Positions 45,840 through 53,386 of a DNA stretch of 64,000 nucleotides are shown one piece after another. Origin of the DNA: Helicobacter sp. 12S02634-8 (GTDB taxonomy: Bacteria > Campylobacterota > Campylobacteria > Campylobacterales > Helicobacteraceae). A program made the position numbers and the translations under genes. The notes beneath the pieces are model-generated. The model searched no databases, was not told the DNA's origin, and saw only the letters and a program-made list of their open reading frames with translations. The first letter of the stretch is position 1. Each line of letters opens with the position of its first letter. The DNA lies in NCBI RefSeq assembly GCF_002272865.1, contig NZ_MLAP01000004.1, positions 62,001 to 126,000 on the forward strand, given 5' to 3'.

Positions 45840-46904
45840 ATGAATATCGCAATCACAGGTGGGGGAACTGGAGGGCATTTAGCCATCGCTAAAGCACTCG
45901 GTGGAGCGCTCATTGAACAAGGCAATCAAGTCATTTACATCGGCTCTATGAGCGGGCAAGATAGGGATTGGTTTGGCGATAAGGGGCTTTTTAGTCATTG
46001 CTATTTTCTCAACACTTCAGGCGTCATCAATCAAAAAGGCTTGGGCAAACTTAAATCTCTCTATAAACAGCTCACTGCGCTTGGGTGCGTGAGAAATATT
46101 TTTAAAACCCATCAAATCCACTATGTATTGAGTGTAGGGGGCTTTAGCGCTGGGCCTGCAAGCTTGGGGGCGATTTTATTCCGTATCCCGCTTTTTATCC
46201 ACGAGCAAAACTCCATAAAAGGGGCTTTAAACAAGTTTTTAAGCCCCTTTGCACGAGCAGTTTTTGGGAGCTTTACCCATCAAGGCAAAAACTATATCAA
46301 GACTTCCTATCCCATCAGAAGTGAATTTTTCACTCAAGCGCGTATCCGTAAAGCAGTGCGGTGCGTGATATTTCTAGGTGGATCACAAGGGGCTAGAGCT
46401 ATCAATGATTTTGCGATTTTATGTGCGAAAAAACTCACAGAAAAAGGGATAAAAGTTATCCATCAATGCGGCAAAAACGACTTGGAACGCGTGCGAGAAA
46501 TCTATAAAAAGCTAGAAATTTTAGAATATATTGATATTTTTGATTTTGATAAAAACTTGGTAGAAAAGATAGCAAGCGCTGATCTGTATGTTGGCAGAGC
46601 AGGGGCTAGCACGGTATGGGAGCTGTGTGCTAATGGCTTGAGTGGGCTGTTTATCCCCTATCCTTATGGGGCTAATGACCACCAATACTACAATGCCCTA
46701 GAATTCCAAAAAGATGGGCTGGGGCTTATCGTGCGTCAAAATGACCTTTCCCCCAATGCGTTGTTTGATTATATCGATGCACTTGAAATCAGTGATACTG
46801 ATGGGGTGAAAAATATCTCAAAAATCAGTCTGCGCCTGCGGGATAAAATCAATGCTGATGGGGCAAGTGCAATCATCAAAGAAATTTCAGAGCGCTTAAA
46901 ATAG
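45840..46904 (+). CDS. murG: Undecaprenyl-PP-MurNAc-pentapeptide-UDP-GlcNAc transferase
   Basis: Makes lipid II from lipid I at the inner membrane, 354 residues of GT-B fold. The N-terminal glycine loop ITGGGTGGHLAIAKAL, VLSVGGFSAGPAS, IHEQNSIKG, FLGGSQGARAIN and the donor-site GRAGASTVWELCANGLSGLFIPYPY are the expected markers, in order. The start has AAAGG upstream. Its sharing of a possible sigma-54 transcript with fliW is unusual for an essential wall gene, so an additional promoter is likely. Confidence 0.96.
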   Translation: MNIAITGGGTGGHLAIAKALGGALIEQGNQVIYIGSMSGQDRDWFGDKGLFSHCYFLNTSGVINQKGLGKLKSLYKQLTALGCVRNIFKTHQIHYVLSVGGFSAGPASLGAILFRIPLFIHEQNSIKGALNKFLSPFARAVFGSFTHQGKNYIKTSYPIRSEFFTQARIRKAVRCVIFLGGSQGARAINDFAILCAKKLTEKGIKVIHQCGKNDLERVREIYKKLEILEYIDIFDFDKNLVEKIASADLYVGRAGASTVWELCANGLSGLFIPYPYGANDHQYYNALEFQKDGLGLIVRQNDLSPNALFDYIDALEISDTDGVKNISKISLRLRDKINADGASAIIKEISERLK

Positions 46905-47294
46905 CTGATACAATCACCCTAAGATATTCTTGCTATTTTTTTCAATATCATTTTACCTTTTATCAAAAATAGAAAAATTTTCACAAAAGCAAATATTTTA
47001 AATACTATAATCATTACCACTCTAAAACCTATCAAATATCTATCGACAATAGACACTAAAAATACACAACCCTCCTTTCATATCCTTTCATATCCTTTCA
47101 CACCTCCCCAATCAAGCATTATCACGATTTTACATACACATTAAAGAGCAAACACAACCAATAAAATGCAAAATCTGATTGTATCCATAGATAAAATATT
47201 TTATATCTTTTTAACCCAAATCCACCTATCAGTCATGATCCATAGGACATAAAATAACTATATAAAAGACTAGATTTTATTACTTTATATACTA
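46905..47294. other. AT-rich intergenic region between murG and the HpaA-like locus
   Basis: No gene recognised on either strand. It marks the border between core genes and the surface-protein island. It contains a short tandem repeat (47073-47100) and several A/T runs; composition is clearly more AT-rich than the flanking coding sequence. Confidence 0.6.
47073..47100 (+). repeat. 10-bp tandem repeat, about 2.8 copies
   Basis: The unit TCCTTTCATA is repeated at 47073, 47083 and 47093, the last copy lacking two bases. It is non-coding and of unknown role. Confidence 0.8.
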
Positions 47295-47323
47295 TTGACA
47301 AACCTTTCTGATTAGAATATACT
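47295..47323 (+). promoter_or_regulatory. Near-consensus housekeeping promoter of the HpaA-like gene
   Basis: TTGACA (47295-47300), a 17-bp spacer and TATACT (47318-47323). A perfect -35 is rare in Helicobacter, whose promoters mostly depend on the -10 box. Transcription would start near 47330, giving a leader of about 310 nt before the HpaA-like ATG. Confidence 0.65.
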
Positions 47324-47372
47324 TATCGCCAAGTATTATTTATTTTTAAATAAAAGGAGGGAGGAGGGATTG

Positions 47373-47387
47373 ATGATTTTTCTGTAA
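47373..47387 (+). other. Miniature ORF with very strong ribosome site in the leader
   Basis: ATG ATT TTT CTG TAA would encode MIFL. It is preceded by AAGGAGGGAGGAGGG, a far stronger Shine-Dalgarno region than most genes here. It is followed at once by the perfect palindrome ATTCTTAAGAAT (47387-47398). It could be a ribosome-standby or leader-peptide element; translation is unproven. Confidence 0.3.
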
Positions 47388-47446
47388 TTCTTAAGAATAT
47401 AGCTATTTTGTTGCAATCAATTTTATCAAAAGGAGGTCGGTAAATA

Positions 47447-47548
47447 ATGAAGAATAGTCAAGCACCCAGTATAAGCAAAGCACCTGCTAAAAGTTCAATC
47501 TTGGCATTGGCTTTAAATTTTAATCATAAAGGAAAAAATATGAAATAG
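47447..47548 (+). CDS. Small ORF (33 aa) in leader of HpaA-like gene, or decayed signal peptide
   Basis: ATG 47447 is preceded by AAAGGAGG nine bases upstream and encodes MKNSQAPSISKAPAKSSI, a short hydrophobic part LALALNF and a basic end (33 residues). After its TAG the frame stays open for a further 34 codons containing LLARAMVLGLSII, which resembles the signal-peptide hydrophobic core of the OMP at 49533 (LATPRAMMGLVLALGA). It is therefore either a real small peptide or leader ORF, or the decayed start of a former secreted protein with a stop codon in it. No homologue recognised. Confidence 0.35.
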   Translation: MKNSQAPSISKAPAKSSILALALNFNHKGKNMK

Positions 47549-47639
47549 CAAAAATTGATAAGGTATCCAAAAATAAGGTATCTACTCGCTAGGGCAATGG
47601 TATTAGGTTTGAGCATTATCGATTATAAGGAGTATCAAT

Positions 47640-48392
47640 ATGAAAATTAAAAGCTTAGCAATCGTTGTGGGATTATTGATGTTTTTAGCAGGCTGTATCG
47701 CACCTGTCCAAGATCATATCACCCCATTAAATTTTACTTACCAGACAAAAAACCAACAAGGACCAAAGTCAGATAAAGTGATTTTATTACTTGACCCCTC
47801 GATAAATTTTAATAGTGAGGTAAAGGAAACATACGGGGATCAGTTCAAGCAAAATTTAAAACAAGACATAGAAAAAATGTTTATTGGTCAAGGATATAAA
47901 GTCATAAGCATTGATGGTTTTGAAGGCGATGATATTCCCTTTGGAAACAGAAAAGATGGTTATTTGGTTGTAAGAGTTGTTGGCAATGTCAATATTGAAA
48001 AGAAGATCACAAAAGCGCGGCAAAAAACTCAGTCAAATATATTTGCTGACAATAGTTCAATCGAGGGGACACTCTATGCCTTAGGGAAAATAAAGATTAG
48101 CTTTCTTGAGCCACTATCAAGCGAAACTATAGATACAGTCAATGTAGATATAGCCCAAATGAAGCTTCAAGAGCCATTTAAGGTTGAAGCAAAATCATCA
48201 GCAGGGATTCTTGGCGATCTCATGGGAGGCGTTGAAACGAGTATTGAGGGTAACTATGATAACAATATCAGAATTATGCTAAACACAATTTTTAGAAAAA
48301 CAATGGATAAGCTTGATAATAAGATTGTTTATCAGTCAATCAATCAATACCAAAAAGATATCCAAGATATAAAAACTAGAAAAAGATTTTAA
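47640..48392 (+). CDS. HpaA-like surface lipoprotein
   Basis: A 250-residue lipoprotein of the Helicobacter neuraminyllactose-binding haemagglutinin (HpaA) family. The lipobox FLAGC puts the lipid on Cys19. From memory of H. pylori HpaA, shared features are DKVILLLDPS (DEKILLLRPA), the region GQGYKVISIDGFEGDDIPFGNRKDGYLVV (two blocks), ISFLEPLSSETIDT and the ending YQKDIQDIKTRKR. HpaA paralogues are surface or flagellar-sheath lipoproteins; sialic-acid binding by this copy is not implied. The start has AAGGAG and sits behind a 310-nt leader with two small ORFs. It is followed by OMP genes. Confidence 0.85.
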   Translation: MKIKSLAIVVGLLMFLAGCIAPVQDHITPLNFTYQTKNQQGPKSDKVILLLDPSINFNSEVKETYGDQFKQNLKQDIEKMFIGQGYKVISIDGFEGDDIPFGNRKDGYLVVRVVGNVNIEKKITKARQKTQSNIFADNSSIEGTLYALGKIKISFLEPLSSETIDTVNVDIAQMKLQEPFKVEAKSSAGILGDLMGGVETSIEGNYDNNIRIMLNTIFRKTMDKLDNKIVYQSINQYQKDIQDIKTRKRF

Positions 48393-48398
48393 GACAAG

Positions 48399-48463
48399 AT
48401 ACCACATAGACAATCAAGCCTGTGTGGTATTTCAGCTTGATTGGGGCAAGAAACCTCAATCAA
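48399..48463 (+). promoter_or_regulatory. Three overlapping alternative hairpins between HpaA-like and OMP genes
   Basis: Hairpin A pairs ATACCACA (48399-48406) with TGTGGTAT (48423-48430). Hairpin B pairs CAATCAAGC (48411-48419) with GCTTGATTG (48435-48443). Hairpin C pairs TTGATTGGGG (48437-48446) with CCTCAATCAA (48454-48463, one G-T) around a 7-nt loop. B excludes both A and C, while A and C can coexist. C is followed by ATATTTTGG, a weak U-run. The arrangement looks like an attenuator or a layered terminator 90 bp before the next OMP gene. Confidence 0.5.
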
Positions 48464-48550
48464 ATATTTTGGCTTTAAATCATCAGCGGGAGGTGGATTC
48501 TTATCCAACGGAGGGGATCTGATTTATATTTATCAATCACAATAAGGAAT

Positions 48551-49144
48551 ATGATGAAAAAATTAGCTTTGATTGCATTGGCAATATTAACTTTTGGAAT
48601 AGGGGCAAATGCTCAAGAGAGCACAGATGGAGCAAACCAAGAGAGCACACAAAATACAAGCAGCAGACAATATGGCTCTATTTTATCCCATTTATCGGGC
48701 TATGTTGGTGTTGATTATTCAAACAAAATGTTTAATAATGGATTACTGGGTATTGGTTTTTCTTTGTCTGGAGGGCCTACTTATAAGATTACTAATCGAT
48801 TTGAAGTAGGGGTCAGAGTAGGGATAGGTCTTGGAGGATATTATCAAGGTGGTGATATTAGTTATATCGTCCCAATAGGTGCTGATGTGCTTTATACATT
48901 TAATAAGAATTTAAAAGTATTTGGTGGGACTGAGTTCAATATCGGAGGGATCTATAATGATTGGAATATTTATGCAGCTGTGAAGCTTTTTAATTATATG
49001 TTCTTCAAAATAGGCTATATCCCCTATTCTACAGCAACAATACTCCCACCACAAATCAATAAATTCTCCACTCTCAACACACGAGCGACTCAAGCTGCCT
49101 CTTCGCCCTCAGGTTGGTTGCTCTCATTGGGATATGGCTTTTAG
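48551..49144 (+). CDS. Outer membrane beta-barrel protein, small
   Basis: A 197-residue secreted protein with signal peptide MMKKLALIALAILTFGIGANA, a Ser/Thr/Gln-rich linker (22-42) and an eight-strand-like barrel of alternating residues (GVDYSNKMFNNGLLGIGFSL, FEVGVRVGIGLGGYY) ending LSLGYGF with the terminal Phe sorting signal. It differs from the 13-15 kb OMP array. The two adjacent ATGs follow AAGGA. A terminator hairpin follows at 49158. Function is unknown. It lies in an island of surface proteins with the HpaA-like gene. Confidence 0.75.
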   Translation: MMKKLALIALAILTFGIGANAQESTDGANQESTQNTSSRQYGSILSHLSGYVGVDYSNKMFNNGLLGIGFSLSGGPTYKITNRFEVGVRVGIGLGGYYQGGDISYIVPIGADVLYTFNKNLKVFGGTEFNIGGIYNDWNIYAAVKLFNYMFFKIGYIPYSTATILPPQINKFSTLNTRATQAASSPSGWLLSLGYGF

Positions 49145-49157
49145 TGTCTTTAAAACT

Positions 49158-49187
49158 AAGGCTAAGAGGTAAATCTCTCCTAGCCTT
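49158..49187 (+). terminator. Transcription terminator after small OMP gene
   Basis: Hairpin AAGGCTA (49158-49164) with TAGCCTT (49181-49187), with extra GAG/CTC pairing inside. The downstream U-run is poor (TGGCTTTT), so termination strength is uncertain. Confidence 0.6.
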
Positions 49188-49197
49188 TGGCTTTTGA

Positions 49198-49228
49198 CCC
49201 CCCCCCTTTTTTTTCTATCACCCCCCCC
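49198..49228 (-). repeat. C9T8 and C8 tracts (A8G9 on the minus strand)
   Basis: Plus strand: nine Cs (49198-49206), eight Ts (49207-49214), CTATCA, then eight Cs (49221-49228). On the minus strand the first part reads A8G9, matching the A(n)G(n) elements at 19200 and 59440. Degenerate CTAT-CGCCC units continue to about 49270. The element lies between a terminator and the 49533 OMP gene. Confidence 0.8.
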
Positions 49229-49532
49229 ATCTATTGCCCTCCTCTATTATCGCCCCATTTCTATCGCCCTGCCAAATCATCAATATCCCCCCACATATCA
49301 AACAATCATCAAATCTTTTTTTTATCTTACACGCTAAAATCTCTATAAGAAATCATAAAGGATAGCACAGAATAAGATAGAATACCATTGCTAAAAAAGT
49401 TTTGTAGGGTTTCAATCAAATTTCAAAAATCATTGCCTTTTATCGCAGACAATAGGACTTATGGGGCAAAAATCCAAACAAATATCTATAAAAGCAACAG
49501 AAATATTACAAGTCAATTCAAGGAGCAGATAT

Positions 49533-50306
49533 TTGGAAAAAATGAAAAAAATGGCTGCAATGGTTCTGGCAACTCCAAGGGCGATGATGGGTTTGGTGCT
49601 AGCTTTGGGAGCTAGTGGGCTAGTGAGCATAGCAAGCGCTGATACTATCAAGCCCCAAGCCCAAAAGTCAAGTAAAAATGGCTTTAGTATCGGTGTAGAG
49701 GGGAATATAGGCCGCGCTTATAGCTTCAATGACCCCTCGCCGACATACAAACCCACAAGCAATAATGATATGCTGCGTAGCACTTTTATAGACCTAGGAT
49801 TGATAGGGGCTTATCAGCACTACTTTGGAGAAAATCAAAGGCAAGGTTTTAAAATCTCAGGGCATATTGATTCAGGGATTGGGAGTAGTTGGAGAGAGGT
49901 GATTGAAGATGCTGCGCTCACTCTGTCTTATATCCCTATCAAATTTGGGCTTGATATCAAATATCTCTGGGATTTCTTAGAACAAGATGGATACACTCTG
50001 GGCGTGCATATAGGCGTGGGGTATGCGTATGATATGTATGAAGATGGGAAGTGGATTTTTAAAGTCAAAGGCAGTGATATAGAGCCTGTAGTCGATGCAA
50101 GCCCCATATCTTTAGGGTTTATTTATCCTGTGCTGGGCTTGCATTATTATTATGGACACCATCAGTTTGAGCTGCTCTGGCGTGGGGGCGGGGCGATAGG
50201 GGCTACAAGCAAGCCCACTGACACAGACACAACAGGAGAATCGCCACTCTATGTGACGATCATCTCAAATTCTTATGCTACACTCAGCTATGCCTATCGG
50301 TTTTAA
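49533..50306 (+). CDS. Outer membrane beta-barrel protein with TTG start
   Basis: A 257-residue outer membrane protein. The N-terminus holds a long signal peptide (basic part, then AMMGLVLALGASGLVSIASA), cleaved near residue 36. The barrel has NGFSIGVEGNIGRAYSF, FGLDIKYLWDFL and GVHIGVGYAYDMY, and ends LSYAYRF. TTG at 49533 has AAGGAG with six bases spacing and is my choice; ATG 49542 lacks a good site. A longer frame reaches an ATG at 49461 but would put 24 polar residues before the signal. The 346-bp upstream spacer carries C- and T-tracts. Family unknown; likely lineage-specific. Confidence 0.7.
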   Translation: MEKMKKMAAMVLATPRAMMGLVLALGASGLVSIASADTIKPQAQKSSKNGFSIGVEGNIGRAYSFNDPSPTYKPTSNNDMLRSTFIDLGLIGAYQHYFGENQRQGFKISGHIDSGIGSSWREVIEDAALTLSYIPIKFGLDIKYLWDFLEQDGYTLGVHIGVGYAYDMYEDGKWIFKVKGSDIEPVVDASPISLGFIYPVLGLHYYYGHHQFELLWRGGGAIGATSKPTDTDTTGESPLYVTIISNSYATLSYAYRF

Positions 50307-50359
50307 TCGCTCTTAGGGCTGATTTTGGCTCTAAAAGCGATGTGCCAAACAAACAAGGG

Positions 50360-51103
50360 CTATAAATAAAGCCCTCCATTGACTTTGAGAACTTCCCCTG
50401 TGATATAGCTTGAATAATCACTCAATAAAAACGCCACAGCCTCTGCGACCTCTTTAGAACTGCCAAACCTCCCTAATGGGATATTTTTGATATAGTTTTC
50501 TTTGATGTCATCTTTTAGCACACGCGTCATATCCGTTTCGATAAAGCCCGGTGTGATGCAGTTGAAACGCACATTTCGAGCAGCCCCCTCATAGGCAAAA
50601 GATTTGTTCATCGCAATCATGCCCCCCTTGCTGGCTGCATAGTTTGTCTGCCCGAGGTTGCCCCTTTCTCCGACGATAGAAGCGATATTGACCACGCTGC
50701 CAAATCTTTGCTTACTCATGAGCTTGAGCGCTTCACGACAGCCGATAAAGGCTGATTTGAGATTGGCATCGACAATATCCATGAACTCCTCAGTTTTCAT
50801 TCTGATAGCAAGCTTATCGTTGGTGATACCTGCGTTATTGACCAAATAAGACAATCCCCCATCACAATCAATAATCGTTTTTAAGCCCCCAAGAAAGCCC
50901 TCTTCATCAGTAACATCAAAATGGATCAAAGCAGCCTGCCCTCCATTGGCTTCAATCTCTTCTTTGAGCCTATCGGCTATCTCAGGCTTGCTTCTGTAGT
51001 TGATCCATACTTTAAGACCAAAGCTAGCCAAAGTTTTAGCGATTTCAGCGCCTATGCTTCTTGAAGCACCCGTTACAAGGACATTTTTGCCACTAAATTT
51101 CAT
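50360..51103 (-). CDS. fabG: 3-oxoacyl-[acyl-carrier-protein] reductase
   Basis: NADPH-dependent reductase of fatty acid elongation, 247 residues, short-chain dehydrogenase fold. The cofactor motif is TGASRSIG (residues 11-18), then NNAG at about 91-94, and the catalytic set Ser (VNIASIVGERGN), Tyr and Lys in YAASKGG. The ending ITGEVLKVNGGLYL is typical. The third glycine of the TGxxxGIG loop is replaced by Ser-Ile-Gly spacing (TGASRSIG), which is acceptable. Ribosome site AGGAG. It follows rpsU on the same strand, the order I recall from H. pylori; acpP is not next to it here. Confidence 0.95.
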   Translation of the reverse strand: MKFSGKNVLVTGASRSIGAEIAKTLASFGLKVWINYRSKPEIADRLKEEIEANGGQAALIHFDVTDEEGFLGGLKTIIDCDGGLSYLVNNAGITNDKLAIRMKTEEFMDIVDANLKSAFIGCREALKLMSKQRFGSVVNIASIVGERGNLGQTNYAASKGGMIAMNKSFAYEGAARNVRFNCITPGFIETDMTRVLKDDIKENYIKNIPLGRFGSSKEVAEAVAFLLSDYSSYITGEVLKVNGGLYL

Positions 51104-51241
51104 TACAAACTCCTAAAATTTTGATGATTGATGGTGATTAAAAAACTAAAAAAGTATATTAACAAAAAACTATTAAGCTTGGAGTAATCAAGAAGATAGG
51201 AAAAGCAAAGCACCCCACCCCTTGGAGATGGGGGGAGTGTA

Positions 51242-51454
51242 TCAGAGTCTAGACTCATAGCGTCTGAGCATATAAAGGCGTTTGAGCATTTTTTTCTTAG
51301 CATTGATCTTTTGTTTTTTGCGCTTTTCAGTCTTAGACTCAAAAAATCTTCTCGCACGACATTCAGTCACGACTAGATTTCTATCAGTCTGCTTTTTGAA
51401 CTTACGATAAGCTTCATCAAAAGATTCGCTCTCTCTGACTTTTATACCAGGCAT
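51242..51454 (-). CDS. rpsU: 30S ribosomal protein S21
   Basis: A 70-residue basic ribosomal protein. From [19 protein letters not shown] through [19 protein letters not shown] to [11 protein letters not shown] it is nearly identical, as remembered, to H. pylori S21. The start is ATG 51452-51454 (AGGTGA seven bases upstream); a frame three codons longer has no support. A TATAAT box lies at 51508-51513. fabG follows 138 bp downstream. Confidence 0.96.
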   Translation of the reverse strand: MPGIKVRESESFDEAYRKFKKQTDRNLVVTECRARRFFESKTEKRKKQKINAKKKMLKRLYMLRRYESRL

Positions 51455-51507
51455 TAAAATCACCTTACTTTCTTTGTAAAATTTGAAGTTTGAAACTTCT
51501 AGCTCGC

Positions 51508-51513
51508 ATTATA
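51508..51513 (-). promoter_or_regulatory. -10 box of rpsU
   Basis: TATAAT on the minus strand, 54 bp before the rpsU ATG. Confidence 0.5.
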
Positions 51514-51593
51514 AGCAAAAAGCATAAAATTAACATAAAAATCAGCAAAATTTTGCTAAAATCCACATTTTTATATTGAATAAAACTTGATTT

Positions 51594-51670
51594 GTGCCCA
51601 TAGCTCAGCTGAATAGAGCAACAGGTTGCGGTCCTGTAGGCCGGGGGTTTGAATCCCTCTGGGCACACCA
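51594..51670 (+). tRNA. tRNA-Arg (anticodon GCG)
   Basis: A full 77-nt cloverleaf: acceptor GTGCCCA/TGGGCAC, D-stem GCTC/GAGC, anticodon stem ACAGG/CCTGT with loop TTGCGGT (anticodon GCG, reading CGC and CGT), 5-nt variable loop, T-stem GGGGG/CCCTC with loop TTTGAAT, and encoded CCA end. The T-loop has T in place of the usual second C. A TAAAAT box with upstream TG lies at 51557-51562. Confidence 0.93.
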
Positions 51671-51866
51671 TTTAACACACCACCAACGCAAAAAACAATC
51701 CCTATATAAGACAATCCATTAAAATATCCACAACAAAAATTTCCATACAACGCTATCATCTCTACACCATCTCTATACCATCAAATCCCCCGATCCAACC
51801 ACAACAGCTCGATCCAATATTTATTGTAAAATATCAATAAAACTATTGGGGTCTTTCCATCTTGGA

Positions 51867-51872
51867 TATAAT
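51867..51872 (+). promoter_or_regulatory. -10 box of permease-rocF operon
   Basis: TATAAT, 44 bp before the permease ATG. Confidence 0.5.
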
Positions 51873-51916
51873 CAGCCATTGTATTTGGCAAGATTGAAGC
51901 AATCAATAGCAGATTT

Positions 51917-53386
51917 ATGGATATGAAATCTATCTTGAGTAGGGAGCAATTTGTGATAACACCAGAAAAAAATGGGCTTGTTCGGGATATTAAATTACGA
52001 CATCTTTTGATGATTGCATTTGGAGGGGCGATTGGGACAGGGCTTTTTGTGGGCACAGGGGGGAATATCGCTTCTGCTGGCCCTTTAGGCACGCTCATTG
52101 CCTATGCAATCGGTGGGGTCATCATCTATAGCGTGATGTTATCCTTAGGAGAGTTAGCGAGCTATTTCCCCCATACAGGGAGCTTTGGCGATTATGCACA
52201 CCGCTTCATTGGTCCAGCTACGGGGTATATGATTTTTTGGCTTTATTGGCTGGGGTGGGTGATTAGTGTGGGGATAGAATACATTGCTGTAGGCTTTTTG
52301 ATGCAGTATTGGTTTCCGAGTGTCCCTGTGTATTGGTGGGTGATTGGCTGTGTGGTTTTGATATTTTTACTCAATTCATTTTCAGTCAAGGTATTTGCAG
52401 AAAGTGAGTTTGTGCTGAGTATGATCAAAACAATTGCAGTCATAGCCTTCATCGCTATTGGCTTTGTCGCTATCATCTATCACATTTATCTCAATGGCTT
52501 TGGTGCAGTGTTTGCAAATTTTTATTTTGAAAAAGGCGGGCTATTCCCCAATGGCGTGCAAGTGGTTTTAGGGACGATTTTGGTCGTGATTTTTGCCTTT
52601 ACAGGCACAGAGATTATCGGTGTGGCCGTGGGCGAAACGAAAAACCCCAGTCAGGTCATGCCCAAAGCCATCAAGGCCACTTTAGCGCGTATTGTCTTTT
52701 TCTTTATCGGCTCTGTGTTTATCATTTCTGTGTTTTTGCCCATGAACGACTCTACCATCACTCAAAGTCCCTTTGTAAGCGTCTTAGAACGGATTGAACT
52801 GCCCTTTTTGAAAGGCGGTATCCCTTATGTAGCTTCAGTGATGAATTTCATCATCATCACCGCGCTCATTTCCACAGCAAACTCAGGACTTTATGGGGCT
52901 TCAAGAATGATTTATGGCTTATCTGAGAAAAAAATGTATTTCCCCATTTTTGCTAAGCTCAATAAAAGAGGGACACCGATTTTTGCTCTGTATCTATCGA
53001 TTATTTTTTCTTTAGTCGCCCTTTTTACAAAGATTTTTGCCCCTGAAGCTGTGATTGAAGCGCTGATTTCAGTGGTTAGTTTCACGGTTATTATCGTTTG
53101 GGCGAGTGTGTCTATTTCCCAATACATTTTCAGAAAGCGCTACATCGCATCGGGCAAATCTCTCAAAGACCTCCCTTATAAAGCCCCTTTCACGCCATTG
53201 ATTCAGATTATCGGGCTTTTGGGCTGTCTGATAGGGATCATCGGAGCGTATTTTGACCCACAGCAGCGCATAGGTATCTGGGCGACATTGGTTTATATTA
53301 TCTTGTGTTATGGGGTATATTTTATCACCAAAGATAGGTTTGGCAGAGTGAGCAAAGGAGAAGAAGATGTGTTGGCAAGTCGTTGA
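51917..53386 (+). CDS. rocE: Amino acid permease, AAT family (RocE-like)
   Basis: A 489-residue transporter with twelve predicted helices of the APC superfamily. The AAT signature is clear: LRHLLMIAFGGAIGTGLFVGTG at TM1, GELASYFPHTGSFGDYA, FAFTGTEIIGVAVGETKNP at TM6 and NSGLYGASRMIYGLSE. AAT members take up basic, aromatic or neutral amino acids by proton symport. Its 20-bp overlap with arginase makes arginine (or ornithine) the likely substrate. That is context inference, in line with the rocE label used in helicobacters. Confidence 0.85.
   Translation: MDMKSILSREQFVITPEKNGLVRDIKLRHLLMIAFGGAIGTGLFVGTGGNIASAGPLGTLIAYAIGGVIIYSVMLSLGELASYFPHTGSFGDYAHRFIGPATGYMIFWLYWLGWVISVGIEYIAVGFLMQYWFPSVPVYWWVIGCVVLIFLLNSFSVKVFAESEFVLSMIKTIAVIAFIAIGFVAIIYHIYLNGFGAVFANFYFEKGGLFPNGVQVVLGTILVVIFAFTGTEIIGVAVGETKNPSQVMPKAIKATLARIVFFFIGSVFIISVFLPMNDSTITQSPFVSVLERIELPFLKGGIPYVASVMNFIIITALISTANSGLYGASRMIYGLSEKKMYFPIFAKLNKRGTPIFALYLSIIFSLVALFTKIFAPEAVIEALISVVSFTVIIVWASVSISQYIFRKRYIASGKSLKDLPYKAPFTPLIQIIGLLGCLIGIIGAYFDPQQRIGIWATLVYIILCYGVYFITKDRFGRVSKGEEDVLASR

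Noticed and set aside
47073-47100. Possible CRISPR or larger repeat array
   Set aside because: Only three contiguous 10-bp copies with no spacers; a simple tandem repeat.
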